DNA from: CAYYJR01 sp964472305
GTDB lineage: Bacteria; Armatimonadota; Hebobacteria; CAIYQO01
NCBI GenBank assembly: GCA_964472305.1
Contig: CAYYJR010000001.1
Location: forward strand, 310,001-374,000
Reading direction: 5' to 3'
Length of the DNA: 64,000 bases
Made by a program: the position numbers and the translations under genes
Shown: piece after piece, positions 25,994-35,027 of the stretch
Position numbering within the stretch: the first letter of the stretch is position 1
Layout: each line of letters begins with the position of its first letter
The notes under the pieces: model-generated
What the model was told of the DNA's origin: nothing
Databases searched by the model: none
The model's input: the letters and a program-made list of their open reading frames with translations, nothing else

Positions 25994-28444
25994 ATGCTCA
26001 TCGTCCAGGTCCTGCTAATCGTGGCGGCGCTCTACCATCTGGCGCTGGTGGTGCTCATCCTGTTCAGGACGCGCACCTACCGGACGGGCCGGAATTTCGC
26101 CTGGTACCTGCTCTGGATCGCCGCGTGGATGGTGTGCGTCGCCTCGATGCAGCCGCAGTTCGGCGCGGATTACTCGCTCTGGATGGCGCGCTCCTGCTTC
26201 ATCTGCTCCACGTTGATGGGAGCAAGCTGGCTGTGGTTTTGCGCCGGATTTCCCTACGTGTCCCGCGAATTTCGTCGCACGGCTATCGTGCTGTCGCTAC
26301 TCGGCATTCCCTGGCTGTTCCTCGCCTATTCACCCTACATGATCGTTTCCGTCACCCTGACGCATATTCCCGGCAGTACCAGCCCGTGGGGATCGGCCTG
26401 GGTTGATGGCAATGTCGGGCCGATGGTATTGCCGCATACCATCTGGCTGTTCGCCTGTGCGGCGGCTGGGATGCTGCACTTGACCGAAAAGGCGCGACAG
26501 GTGCACGGCCTGGCGCGTATGCAGATTCGCTATATCCTGCTCGGTTGCGTCGGCATGGCTGCGGTGGGCAGCCTGACCAATCTTATCTTGCCCGCGCTGA
26601 CCGGAAATACGCGCACCGCGAGTTACGGGACGCTCTCCTCGCTGCTCGTTACTACCACGGTCACCCTCAGCATCCTCCGCTACCGCCTGCTCGAAATGAA
26701 TGTGGTGCTGCGCTCCGGCGCCGTGTATGCGGTCACGATCACACTCATGTCGCTGCTGTTCGCCTTGCTCGGTCCGGTGCTGGATCATGCGTTGGTAGTG
26801 CGTCTGCATCTACCGCCGCGCACGGGTATCTTCCTGCTGACATTTTTCTTTGCGTTAACGTTTTATCCCATCACCTCCGCGCTCAACCACCTGGTGAATC
26901 AACGTCTCTACTACAGCGGGGTCTACGACTACCGGCAATCCCTGCGCGAGGCATGCAATGCGCTGGCGGCTGCCCGCGACCTGGGGCAGGTGACGGTAAC
27001 GCTTACCGATGCCATCACACGCAGCTTCGCGCCGCGGCGCACCGCTGTATTTCTGCCTGGCCATAACGATATGCTGACACGCGCCTCGGTAACCGGCATC
27101 TGGGAAGCGTTGCCGCATGAATTGGCGGCAACTGAGCCGGTGCTGGCGTTTGCGCAGCGTATGGACGAGGTGATGCTGACCGAGGAACTGGTGCTGCGCG
27201 ACGAACCGGATCACAGCATCGGCGTATGGATGGAGCAACACGGCATGGCGGCGGTGGCGCCGTGTGTTGCCGCCGATAAGCTCCAGGGGTTGCTGTTGTT
27301 GGGGGAAAAGGATTCGGGTGAAATTTATCGCCACGATGATCTCGAATTCTTGCGCATTCTGGGCAAACAGGCGGCCATCGCGTTGAACAACGTACGGCAC
27401 TTCGATGACGTGAAGCTGATGAACGAATATCACGCGCGCCTGCTCGACATTATGCAGGATGGCGTGGTGGCCATCGATCCACAGCAGGCGGTGATCACCT
27501 TCAATCGTGCTGCCGAGCAGATCACCGGCGTACCCGCCAACGCCGCGGTCGGCAAGCGATTGGACGAGATCGGCCTGGCCGAGTTGGACGTGCCGGAAAC
27601 CGGGGAACAGGCGGTGGAATCGGCAATAACCACGCGCACGGGTGCGGTCATCCCGGTGCTGGCGACCATCACCCCCTTCAACCGCAATTGGGAGACCGAG
27701 CAGAGTCGCCTGATCGTCTTTCACGACCTGTCGGCGCTGCGCGCGCTGCAACAGGCCAAGATGCAGGCGGAACGCTTCAGTTCGATGGGAGCCATGGCCG
27801 CCAGCCTGGCGCACGAGATTAAGAATCCGCTGGCGCCGATTCAGACCTTTGCCCACCTGCTGTCCGAGCGGTATGACGATGCTGAGTTTCGCCAGGAGTT
27901 CAGCGCGACCGTAGTGCACGAAGTCGAGCGCATCAACCACCTGGTGAGTCAGATGCTCGACCTGGTGCGCAAGCCGGCGACCGAACGGGAAGCGGTGGAC
28001 CTGAACGAGATGATCGAGCGCTTGCTAACGCTCATCCAGCCGGAATGCGAGCAACAGGGTGTGCGCGTGCATGCCGCCTGTGCCCCCGGTGTGCCGCCCA
28101 TCGAGGGAATGGCGAACCAGTTGTACCAGGCGGTCATGAATGTGCTGGTGAACGCCTTGCAGGCGATGCCGGATGGTGGCGAGCTCACTATCGCGCTGGC
28201 GGTGGACGACTCCCAAGTGGTGTGCCGCATTTCCGATACCGGCGCGAGTGTATCGGCCGACGAGTTGTCGCAGATTTTCGAGCCGCTCTATTCGACCAGA
28301 ACCACGGGTCAGGGCCTGGGGCTGTCGCTCACCTACCACTTTGTACGGCTGCATGGCGGCGAGGTATACGCGGAAAGCCGACCGACGGGCGGATTGACGG
28401 TAAGCATCACGCTGCCTATCACCGCGGCTGATGAGGTGTCCTGA
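25994..28444 (+). CDS. Membrane-bound sensor histidine kinase (GAF-PAS-HisKA-HATPase)
   Basis: 816 residues from the ATG at 25994; the TTG at 25967 is an alternative and neither has a good ribosome site. Residues 1-~300 hold seven or eight membrane helices. A GAF-like domain follows (~310-465), then a PAS domain (~475-585; LLDIMQDGVVAIDPQQAVITFNRAAEQITG). The phosphoacceptor is His607 in SLAHEIKNPLAPIQ. The HATPase has the N-box NQLYQAVMNVLVNALQAM and G-box TGQGLGLSLTYHFV. No response regulator is adjacent. It starts 49 bases after leuS, and its stop overlaps the start of the next gene. Confidence 0.93.
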   Translation: MLIVQVLLIVAALYHLALVVLILFRTRTYRTGRNFAWYLLWIAAWMVCVASMQPQFGADYSLWMARSCFICSTLMGASWLWFCAGFPYVSREFRRTAIVLSLLGIPWLFLAYSPYMIVSVTLTHIPGSTSPWGSAWVDGNVGPMVLPHTIWLFACAAAGMLHLTEKARQVHGLARMQIRYILLGCVGMAAVGSLTNLILPALTGNTRTASYGTLSSLLVTTTVTLSILRYRLLEMNVVLRSGAVYAVTITLMSLLFALLGPVLDHALVVRLHLPPRTGIFLLTFFFALTFYPITSALNHLVNQRLYYSGVYDYRQSLREACNALAAARDLGQVTVTLTDAITRSFAPRRTAVFLPGHNDMLTRASVTGIWEALPHELAATEPVLAFAQRMDEVMLTEELVLRDEPDHSIGVWMEQHGMAAVAPCVAADKLQGLLLLGEKDSGEIYRHDDLEFLRILGKQAAIALNNVRHFDDVKLMNEYHARLLDIMQDGVVAIDPQQAVITFNRAAEQITGVPANAAVGKRLDEIGLAELDVPETGEQAVESAITTRTGAVIPVLATITPFNRNWETEQSRLIVFHDLSALRALQQAKMQAERFSSMGAMAASLAHEIKNPLAPIQTFAHLLSERYDDAEFRQEFSATVVHEVERINHLVSQMLDLVRKPATEREAVDLNEMIERLLTLIQPECEQQGVRVHAACAPGVPPIEGMANQLYQAVMNVLVNALQAMPDGGELTIALAVDDSQVVCRISDTGASVSADELSQIFEPLYSTRTTGQGLGLSLTYHFVRLHGGEVYAESRPTGGLTVSITLPITAADEVS

Positions 28445-29154
28445 TGGAAAATGACCACCTCGATGCGTTGCGACAGGCGTTGCGCGCGGCGGTGAATCCA
28501 CAACGTGCGGCGAACGAGCAACGTTACCTGAAATCGACTGACGCATTCCTGGGGGTGACAGTGCCCGCGGGCCACGCGCTGGCTAAGGCATTTCAGCGCG
28601 CGCACGCCGATCTGCCTTTTCCCGCGGTGCGGCAACTGGCTGACGCACTCTGGCATGCCGGGATGCACGAAGAAAAGCGACTGGCGGTGCAGTTGCTGGA
28701 ACGATATGCCGCCATGCTCACCCCCGAGGAATGGCCGCTGTTGGAAAGATGGGTGCGCGCCGCGGGCAGTTGGGATTTGGTCGACGGCATCGCCGCACAC
28801 CTGCTTGCGGTGTTGGTGGAGCGATACCCGGCGCTGGAGACGGAGTTCGACCGCTGGGTAGTCGACGAGAATCTCTGGGTGCGCCGCGCCGTGCTGGTCA
28901 CCCAGGTGCCACGCGTCCGCCATGCCACGATTTCCCCGCAACGCATTCGGAAGTGGTGCGATTATTTGGCGGCGGATCGGGAATACTTCGTGCGGAAGGC
29001 TCTCGGGTGGGTGCTGCGCGAATGTGCCGTGCGTGAGCCCGACGCGACCATCGCGTTCCTGCGCCGGCGGTCGGATGCGCTCCCCCGTTTCGTACTGCGT
29101 GAGGCGGTGAGCAAGCTCGATCCCATTCGCCAACAAGCGGTGTTGTCGCGGTAA
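28444..29154 (+). CDS. DNA alkylation repair protein (AlkD-like)
   Basis: 236 residues; the ATG shares one base with the kinase stop (TGATG), so translation is coupled. The sequence is all-helical with the AlkD/HEAT-like phrases KSTDAFLGVTVPAGHALAKAF, LERWVRAAGSWDLVDGIAAH and WVVDENLWVRRAVLVTQVP, then EYFVRKALGWVLRECA. AlkD-type proteins excise positively charged alkylated bases; the Trp and Asp of the WDLVD segment match the family's active cleft. The coupling with a sensor kinase is unusual and may be only positional. Confidence 0.85.
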   Translation: MENDHLDALRQALRAAVNPQRAANEQRYLKSTDAFLGVTVPAGHALAKAFQRAHADLPFPAVRQLADALWHAGMHEEKRLAVQLLERYAAMLTPEEWPLLERWVRAAGSWDLVDGIAAHLLAVLVERYPALETEFDRWVVDENLWVRRAVLVTQVPRVRHATISPQRIRKWCDYLAADREYFVRKALGWVLRECAVREPDATIAFLRRRSDALPRFVLREAVSKLDPIRQQAVLSR

Positions 29155-29175
29155 GCCGCAAAGGAGAACAGTTTT

Positions 29176-30069
29176 TTGCCGACGCGACCGAAACAGCGCC
29201 AACTTCGGCGGTCCTGCCTGGGCTGTCTGCTTCGCGTCATTTTCACCGCCGTGTTCCTGCTGATGCTGGGCGCCGGCGCCGTCATTTTTTACTTCCTGCA
29301 GCATCCTCCGTTCGGGTCGCAAACGGTCGCGCGCGTGCTGGTGGTCGGGCTGGACGAGCCGGAACTGTCCGGAGGGCCGCGCCGCTCGGATGCTATTATC
29401 CTCTTTGCCGCGCGGTTGGACGGCGGCAGGTCGTTGTTGCTCTCCGTGCCGCGTGATGCCCGCGTACGACTGCCGCATCAGCGCCGGCAGCAAAAAATCA
29501 ATGCGGCCTATGCCGTTGGTCAGGTTGGCTTGTTGAAGGAGACGCTGGCCGACTCCGACGTGCTGGGAGCCGGCTTGCCCTATCATCTGGTGATGGATTC
29601 GCGCACCGTGCGCGAGGTGGTGGACGCCTTCGGCGGAGTGACGATCACCGTGCCCCACGACATGAATTACGATGACCACTGGGGCCACCTGTCGATTCAC
29701 CTTCGCGCTGGACGCCAGCGGCTGAACGGCGAGCAGGTGGTCGGCTTTCTGCGCTGGCGCAAGGATACCCGCGGCGGCATACGCAGCACCGACTTCGCGC
29801 GCTCGGATCGTCAACGCGCGCTGCTCATCGCACTGGCGGAACAGGCGCGCACGCGCGAGGGCTTGCGGCGTTTGCCTGCCGTCTACCGCGCGTTCCAGCG
29901 CACCACGCATACCAACCTTACACTGCCGCAATTCGCCGCGCTTGGGCTGGCATTCAAACATGTGCAATCCGCCGCCGTCACCGGCGATACCCGTACCATC
30001 GGCGGCATCAGCTACGTGCTGTGCGACTGGGCGGAAGGCCGGCGGTTGTGGGAACAGGCTATCCGATGA
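29176..30069 (+). CDS. LytR-CpsA-Psr (LCP) family protein
   Basis: 297 residues from a TTG at 29176 with AAGGAG 10 nt upstream. A short basic cytoplasmic tail precedes one membrane helix (LLRVIFTAVFLLMLGAGAVIFYFL). The LCP catalytic domain follows: RRSDAIILFAARLDGG, LLLSVPRDARVRLP, KINAAYAVGQ, and LNGEQVVGFLRWRKD with RSTDFARSDRQRALL. The Asp and Arg residues that bind the pyrophosphate lipid are present. LCP enzymes attach undecaprenyl-linked polymers to peptidoglycan or other acceptors outside the membrane, consistent with a polysaccharide pathway at 19-20.6 kb. Confidence 0.9.
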   Translation: MPTRPKQRQLRRSCLGCLLRVIFTAVFLLMLGAGAVIFYFLQHPPFGSQTVARVLVVGLDEPELSGGPRRSDAIILFAARLDGGRSLLLSVPRDARVRLPHQRRQQKINAAYAVGQVGLLKETLADSDVLGAGLPYHLVMDSRTVREVVDAFGGVTITVPHDMNYDDHWGHLSIHLRAGRQRLNGEQVVGFLRWRKDTRGGIRSTDFARSDRQRALLIALAEQARTREGLRRLPAVYRAFQRTTHTNLTLPQFAALGLAFKHVQSAAVTGDTRTIGGISYVLCDWAEGRRLWEQAIR

Positions 30070-30371
30070 GCGTGGCGTCTCATAGGGGGAATGCGTCGTC
30101 ATCATCCCATAATCCACCGCACCGCGTTCAGGCGTGTATATCGCGTCTGTGCAGGACGGAAGATACAGGAAAGCAGTGCAAACAGGCGAGAGCAACACGA
30201 TGGAACCGGGGTGGGGGAAGACGGTCCTCGGAATCCCATCACGGTGCGCTGTCGTCGATGAATAAACAATCGCGTTCCGGTATGCTTGCACGTATATTGT
30301 ACTGAAAATCATGAAACAGCGCATGTGTCGGGCACGCGATTGTGCGATAATACGCCCGGGGGATGTAGGCA
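30070..30371. other. Intergenic stretch with promoter near its end
   Basis: 302 bases. I see no gene in it. An extended -10 box (TGCGATAAT) is present at 30343-30351, upstream of the aldo/keto reductase gene. Confidence 0.4.
30343..30351 (+). promoter_or_regulatory. Extended -10 element
   Basis: TGCGATAAT matches the TGnTATAAT extended -10 in all but one base of the hexamer. The start codon at 30372 is 20 nt further on, behind GGGGGAT. No -35 match is visible. Confidence 0.4.
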
Positions 30372-31484
30372 ATGGAGCGACGACCGTTAGGGCAGACCGG
30401 TGAACAGGTATCAATCCTCGGCGCCGGCGGATATCACCTGCTGGAGATTCATACGGCGGAGGCGGGGGCGTTGCTGAATCGCTACCTCGATGCCGGGGGT
30501 AACTATATCGAGACCGGCGCCGATTACGGCAACGGCGCCTCGGAGGAAAAAATCGGGCGCGGCGTCGGACACCGACGGGGGGAATACCTACTGGCGAGCA
30601 AGGTGACCGAGCGCGATCGGGCTGGCGCGATGAACGTGCTGGAAGCCAGCCTGCGCCGTCTGAAGACGGAATACCTCGATATCTGGTTCCTGCATGCGGT
30701 GCAGGATGTCGCAGCCTCCGAGCAAATCCTCGGTCCCGGCGGCGCACTGGAGGCGGCGGAACAGGCAAGGCGCGACGGCAAAATCCGCTTCATCGGCATC
30801 ACCGGCCACGGTCAACCGCTCGGTCTGCTACATGCACTGCCGCAAGTACATTTCGACGCGGTCATGGTGCCAACCAACTACTACGACCACTTCAACTTTC
30901 CCGACGTCCAGGATCGGCTCTTCCCGCTGGCGCAATTGCACGAGACGGCCATTATCGGCATGAAGGCGGTGGCCGACGGCTATCTGTGGCACTCGGCGGC
31001 GACGGCGTTCCGCTATGCGTGGAGCCTTCCGGTGGCGACGGTGGTAGCCGGCTTCAACACTCGCGCACTGCTGGACGAAGACCTGGCCGGCGCGGAAGCA
31101 TTCACGCCGATGACCCATGACGAGGTGGAGCAGCTATACGCCAACGCGCCGGAATACCGGGGCTACATCTGCCGCCAATGCCGCCAATGCCAGATCGTTT
31201 CGGGCATCCACGTCAGCCGCATCTTCGAGCTGGAAGGCTGGTACGACCGCCAACTGTGGGATGGCAATGTGGTCGATCCGGAGGATTATGCCCTGCGCGT
31301 GCGCCTGGGCGGCTGGTTCGGCCAGCGTCAACTCGCCCGCGACACCTATGCCCGCGAACCCATCCGCATTGATCCCACCGCGGATTACACCGACATGAAT
31401 GATCGCTGCGCCCACGGGCTGAATATCGACCGCAAGCTAAAAATAGCCCATGCCAAGCTCGCCAGCGACTGGGAACTGCATTGA
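30372..31484 (+). CDS. Aldo/keto reductase with degenerate Fe-S motif
   Basis: 370 residues. It begins MERRPLGQTGEQVSILGAGG and shows the AKR barrel: YIETGADYGNGASEEKIGRG, LASKV with Lys77, DIWFLHAV with His108, and KIRFIGITGHG. As in the other AKR of the window, Glu47 replaces the usual Asp of the DTA motif, while Tyr52, Lys and His are kept. The C-terminus holds only CRQCRQC (C267, C270, C273); the fourth cysteine and the second cluster of Fe-S AKRs are absent. Substrate unknown. Single-gene unit on this strand, convergent with the next small gene pair. Confidence 0.8.
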   Translation: MERRPLGQTGEQVSILGAGGYHLLEIHTAEAGALLNRYLDAGGNYIETGADYGNGASEEKIGRGVGHRRGEYLLASKVTERDRAGAMNVLEASLRRLKTEYLDIWFLHAVQDVAASEQILGPGGALEAAEQARRDGKIRFIGITGHGQPLGLLHALPQVHFDAVMVPTNYYDHFNFPDVQDRLFPLAQLHETAIIGMKAVADGYLWHSAATAFRYAWSLPVATVVAGFNTRALLDEDLAGAEAFTPMTHDEVEQLYANAPEYRGYICRQCRQCQIVSGIHVSRIFELEGWYDRQLWDGNVVDPEDYALRVRLGGWFGQRQLARDTYAREPIRIDPTADYTDMNDRCAHGLNIDRKLKIAHAKLASDWELH

Positions 31485-31493
31485 ACGAACTCG

Positions 31494-31733
31494 TTATAAG
31501 GTAGACGAGGTATGCGCAACCAGCGCCTGGTAAATTTCGTCAAAGGCTCCCTGGTTTGGCAGCAGGGACTGTTCGATGGAGTTGCGGCCATGGTGGTGTT
31601 GAATCACGAGGAAACGCTGCTTCTCGATGACATGTACGGTGACCGACTTGATATCGGTAAAGGGGATGACCACGGTTTTGTTGCCGAAGCCGCGCGCCGG
31701 CAGCGTCAGTTCGGTGGGGGATAGTTGCAGCAT
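31494..31733 (-). CDS. Small PH-like domain protein, possible C-terminal half of a split gene
   Basis: 79 residues, beta-rich with a final helix: LQLSPTELTLPARG, VVIPFTDIKSVTVHV, QRFLVIQHHHGRN, FDEIYQALVAH. This strand pattern is that of bacterial PH-like domains in STM3941-type membrane proteins. Its ATG directly follows, in the same frame, the TAG that ends the upstream small gene. No separate ribosome site is seen, so it is made by re-initiation, by amber readthrough, or is the remnant of one longer gene. Confidence 0.55.
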   Translation of the reverse strand: MLQLSPTELTLPARGFGNKTVVIPFTDIKSVTVHVIEKQRFLVIQHHHGRNSIEQSLLPNQGAFDEIYQALVAHTSSTL

Positions 31734-31985
31734 CTATTTGCTCGTGACACCGGCGAAAAACCCGATGATCCCCAGTACCGCGAGCCATCCGCAGAACACG
31801 GTGCAGCACCAGAAAAAGATGGTCGTACCCAGTGGGGAGAGTCTGATTAGGTGCTCGATGATCAGACCGCGATCATTCGTTAACGCCTGATGGGCCATGA
31901 ACAGGCCGCCGGCGGCAAAAAGCAAGCCGCTGCCTAACATATTCAGCGGTTTTGGTCGATAAGGATACTCTTTGAATTCGCTCAT
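31734..31985 (-). CDS. Small two-helix membrane protein, possible N-terminal half of a split gene
   Basis: 83 residues with two membrane helices (PLNMLGSGLLFAAGGLFMAHQAL and IFFWCCTVFCGWLAVLGIIGFFAG). The layout (two helices, then a PH-like domain encoded next) is that of STM3941-family proteins, normally one polypeptide of about 160-180 residues. Here an in-frame TAG at 31734-31736 separates the halves. AGG sits directly before the ATG. Function unknown. Confidence 0.6.
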   Translation of the reverse strand: MSEFKEYPYRPKPLNMLGSGLLFAAGGLFMAHQALTNDRGLIIEHLIRLSPLGTTIFFWCCTVFCGWLAVLGIIGFFAGVTSK

Positions 31986-32358
31986 CCTGCACCAACCTGA
32001 TGATTGCTTTGCCGATGACAGCCAGGGTGCTGATCATGGTCGCCATACGACACAAGCATAGCGTATGTTCGGCTGCGGGGATTGTCAATACGCGGTGAAA
32101 TGGAAATCGCCGACGGCAGGGAAGCCCTGCGCCCGCGTCGTAGATAACTTGCAGCCCGCAAGGCGAAGTTTCGCTCGAGTTGCGCGCAGCACGATCGTGA
32201 CTCGATGCGTACAAAAGGCAGGATGCCCGCGGTTTATATGAGAATACTCACAGGACTATCGCTTCACCTCCCTTATACAGGGCTAGGAGAGGAGGCAGGG
32301 GAGTAAAGGCTTCTCGTGGAAGCGAAAGTTCTAACGCATTTTCAGTACAGGATATTTG
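31986..32358. other. Divergent intergenic stretch, no gene seen
   Basis: 373 bases between the small membrane-protein gene and the HAD gene, which point away from each other, so it must hold promoters for both. I see no clear -35/-10 pair, RNA gene or repeat. Confidence 0.4.
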
Positions 32359-33084
32359 ATGTCACATACCAGACACGCCATCCTTTTCGACCTCGACGGC
32401 ACGCTGCTCGAGAATAACGTGGCCCTGTTCTTCCCTGAATATTTTAAGCGGTTGGGGCAGTGGATGGCGCACTTGCTGCCGCCGCAGGCGTTTCACGCGC
32501 ACCTGCAACGGGCGATTGACGCCATGCTGGCAAACGATGGACAGGCAACGAACGAGGACGTGTTCACGGCGGCTTTCTACCCGCCTACCGGCTACACGCG
32601 TGACGAGTTGGAGCCGGTGTTTATGGATTTTTACTCCAATGAATTTCCGCAACTGCGACAGCACACGACGTGCAAGCCGGCGGCGCGGCAGGTGGTGGCG
32701 CAGGCATTCATGCTGGGCTTCGAAGTAGTGATTGCTACCAATCCGCTTTTTCCGCTTAGCGCCACGCGGCAACGTATGGAGTGGGCTGGAGTGGCGGATT
32801 TCCCCTTCCGGCTGGTCACCACCTACGAGAATAGCCGCGCGTGCAAGCCCAATCTGCGCTATTTCGAGCACATTCTCGCGCACCTGGGCCAACCACCAGA
32901 GGCATGCGTCATGGTGGGCGACGAATCGTGGGACATGGTAGCCGGTCACCTGGGCTGCACGACCTTTCTGGTGCCGGGAGTCAATACACAGTTGGACAAC
33001 GGGGTGGCGATCCCGGAGCCGCACTACCGCGGCGCGCTGGACGAACTGTGCGCGTTGCTGCCGCGCTGGCGTGAGGGAAGCTGA
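32359..33084 (+). CDS. HAD family hydrolase
   Basis: 241 residues from the ATG at 32359. Motif I is HAILFDLDGTLLENN with nucleophile Asp11 and Asp13. Motif II is the VIATNPLFPLS segment, motif III the Lys in SRACKPNLRYFEHI, and motif IV CVMVGDESWDMVAGHLG. The helical cap lies between motifs I and II. It probably dephosphorylates a small sugar or nucleotide phosphate in the cytoplasm. Its stop overlaps the start of the heparinase-like gene (TGATG), so the two are coupled and may act on the same polysaccharide-derived metabolite (inference). Confidence 0.88.
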   Translation: MSHTRHAILFDLDGTLLENNVALFFPEYFKRLGQWMAHLLPPQAFHAHLQRAIDAMLANDGQATNEDVFTAAFYPPTGYTRDELEPVFMDFYSNEFPQLRQHTTCKPAARQVVAQAFMLGFEVVIATNPLFPLSATRQRMEWAGVADFPFRLVTTYENSRACKPNLRYFEHILAHLGQPPEACVMVGDESWDMVAGHLGCTTFLVPGVNTQLDNGVAIPEPHYRGALDELCALLPRWREGS

Positions 33085-35027
33085 TGCGCCCATCCATGTT
33101 GCTGACGGCGGAAAAGGTTGGCATGCTGCGTTCAGTGGCGGAGGTGCGCGACGCAATTACGGCCGGGCACGCGAAGACGCTGTGGGAGCGCCTGTACGCC
33201 GTGGCACGGGAAGAGCTGGATGCGGAACCGCTATTGCCCACTTCGCGCATTCCGGGCCGCGCGGAGGTGCAGGCGCAGCACGCCAATCGCGATTACGACA
33301 TCTGCCATGCCGCCGGCGAGCGGCTGTTGCGTGCCGCGCTGGTGATGCTGCTCACCGGCGAGACGGCGCATCGCGACGCGGCATTGCGCCAGGCGGAGGC
33401 GCTGTTCGATCCCGCGCGCTGGCCGGAATGGCGCGACCTGGCGCACCCGCAATACCCCGCCGACCTGCGCGCCGGACAGCTTGCGCATGACATGGCGCTA
33501 GCCTACGATTGGCTCCACCCGTTCCTTACCGATGCGCAGCGGGCGTTCCTTCTCGAAGGCATGGATCGTTGCGGTATTCAACCCTACCTGCATTCCGTCG
33601 CGAAAGGCGCCTGGTGGGCGCGGTGGATGAGCAACTGGATGACCTGTATCGTCGGCGGATTCGGGGTGGTGGGCATGGCGTTGGGGGAGGATTATCCCGG
33701 CGCGCGGCCATTGATCGACTATTCGCTGCCGCTGATGCGCAACTATCTGACGATGTATGGGCCTGACGGCGAGTTCAACGAATCGGTGGCATATGCCACC
33801 GCCATCGGATTACCGGTCGGGTATTTCATGGCGTATCGTTATCATACCCGCGACGCGGAGAATCTGCTCGCGCAATCGCCCTTCCCGCAGGCATGCCGGT
33901 GGCTGATGCACCTCACGCTGCCGCCCGGACGCACTGCCGCCTTTGGCGATTCAGGGTACGATTATTGTCCCGACGTGACCTATGTGGCGGCGGTGGCAAG
34001 TGCCGCGGGCGACGGCATCTTGCAACGATATTACCTCGATCAGCAGGCGCGCAAGAATCGGGGGGACGCCGGCGGTGTGCGCGAGTTGCTCTGGTACGAT
34101 GCCGCGCTGGCGCCGCTCGATCCGCAAGGCCGGTTGCCACTCGGCAAGGCTTTTCCCGCGCATGGCGGCTGCCTGGTGCAGCGCACCGATTGGAACCCCG
34201 ACAGTACGGCGTGCGTGGTGTATGGCAAGGCCGGGCGTGAAGACGCGCACGAGCACAATGATATCGGACAGCTCTGCATCGACGGGTATGGTCAACGGCT
34301 CATTGTCGATCTTGGTCCCCCGCTCTACCCGGAGGACTATTTCGGCCCTGACCGCTGGCAGTATTACACTGCCGGCGTGGTCGGCCACAACGTATTGCAG
34401 TTCGGCGGCCGCGAGATGCGCCACGACTCCGCCGCGCGCGGTACCATCCTCCATGCCACTTTTGATGAAACGCTGGGTGGGCAGTGGTTGCTCGACCTGA
34501 CGGCAGCGTATAACGGAGCGACGCGCGTCCGCCGCGCGGTGGCGCACCTGTTCCCCGGCATCGTGGCGGTGCTGGACGAAGCGGAACTGGCGCAGGCGGA
34601 AGCGATCTCGCTGCGCTGGCACACCGCCGATCGCGCTGAGCCGGATGCCGACGGCTCTTTTGTCGTCGAGAACGCCGGGGTGCAACTCAGTGCGCGCGTA
34701 GTGGCCGACAGCGCGCACTGTACCCGCGGTGAGCACGAATATCGCGCGCCGTATAACCGCATGCGGCTTGACGAATTGCTGGAACAGCGGCGTGAGAGCT
34801 ATGTGGAAGTCACCGCCACCGCGCAGCACTGCCGTTGGCTGTCGCTATTCGCGGTTTTACCGCCCGGCGCCGCCTCCGCCCGGTGGGAGGAATGCGCGGA
34901 CGGATGGGCAATCGGCACCTCGGATGGCGACTACCGGGTGACGCTGACGGCGGAACACCTTCGTGTGATGCGGCTCGGAGAGCCAGCGCGGGAGATTGTC
35001 GTTGAGTGGGCACGGAGTTTCGCATGA
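33084..35027 (+). CDS. Heparinase II/III-like polysaccharide lyase
   Basis: 647 residues without an obvious signal peptide. The N-terminal ~330 residues form an alpha barrel (AYDWLHPFLTDAQRAFLLEGM, WMSNWMTCIVGGFGVVGMALGEDYPGA, YGPDGEFNESVAYATAIGLP). The C-terminal beta domain has the heparinase signature HEHNDIGQLCIDGYGQRLIVD and VGHNVLQFGG, where His and Tyr act in beta-elimination of uronic-acid polymers. It is coupled to the HAD gene upstream and to a propeller gene downstream (ATGA overlap), so the three form one unit. Lack of a visible leader leaves its cellular location open. Confidence 0.85.
   Translation: MRPSMLLTAEKVGMLRSVAEVRDAITAGHAKTLWERLYAVAREELDAEPLLPTSRIPGRAEVQAQHANRDYDICHAAGERLLRAALVMLLTGETAHRDAALRQAEALFDPARWPEWRDLAHPQYPADLRAGQLAHDMALAYDWLHPFLTDAQRAFLLEGMDRCGIQPYLHSVAKGAWWARWMSNWMTCIVGGFGVVGMALGEDYPGARPLIDYSLPLMRNYLTMYGPDGEFNESVAYATAIGLPVGYFMAYRYHTRDAENLLAQSPFPQACRWLMHLTLPPGRTAAFGDSGYDYCPDVTYVAAVASAAGDGILQRYYLDQQARKNRGDAGGVRELLWYDAALAPLDPQGRLPLGKAFPAHGGCLVQRTDWNPDSTACVVYGKAGREDAHEHNDIGQLCIDGYGQRLIVDLGPPLYPEDYFGPDRWQYYTAGVVGHNVLQFGGREMRHDSAARGTILHATFDETLGGQWLLDLTAAYNGATRVRRAVAHLFPGIVAVLDEAELAQAEAISLRWHTADRAEPDADGSFVVENAGVQLSARVVADSAHCTRGEHEYRAPYNRMRLDELLEQRRESYVEVTATAQHCRWLSLFAVLPPGAASARWEECADGWAIGTSDGDYRVTLTAEHLRVMRLGEPAREIVVEWARSFA

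Noticed and set aside
28333..30768. 811-codon open frame on the minus strand
   Set aside because: It is antisense to the kinase end, the AlkD-like gene, the LCP gene and the start of the second AKR, all of which have clear motifs; long antisense frames are expected at this GC.
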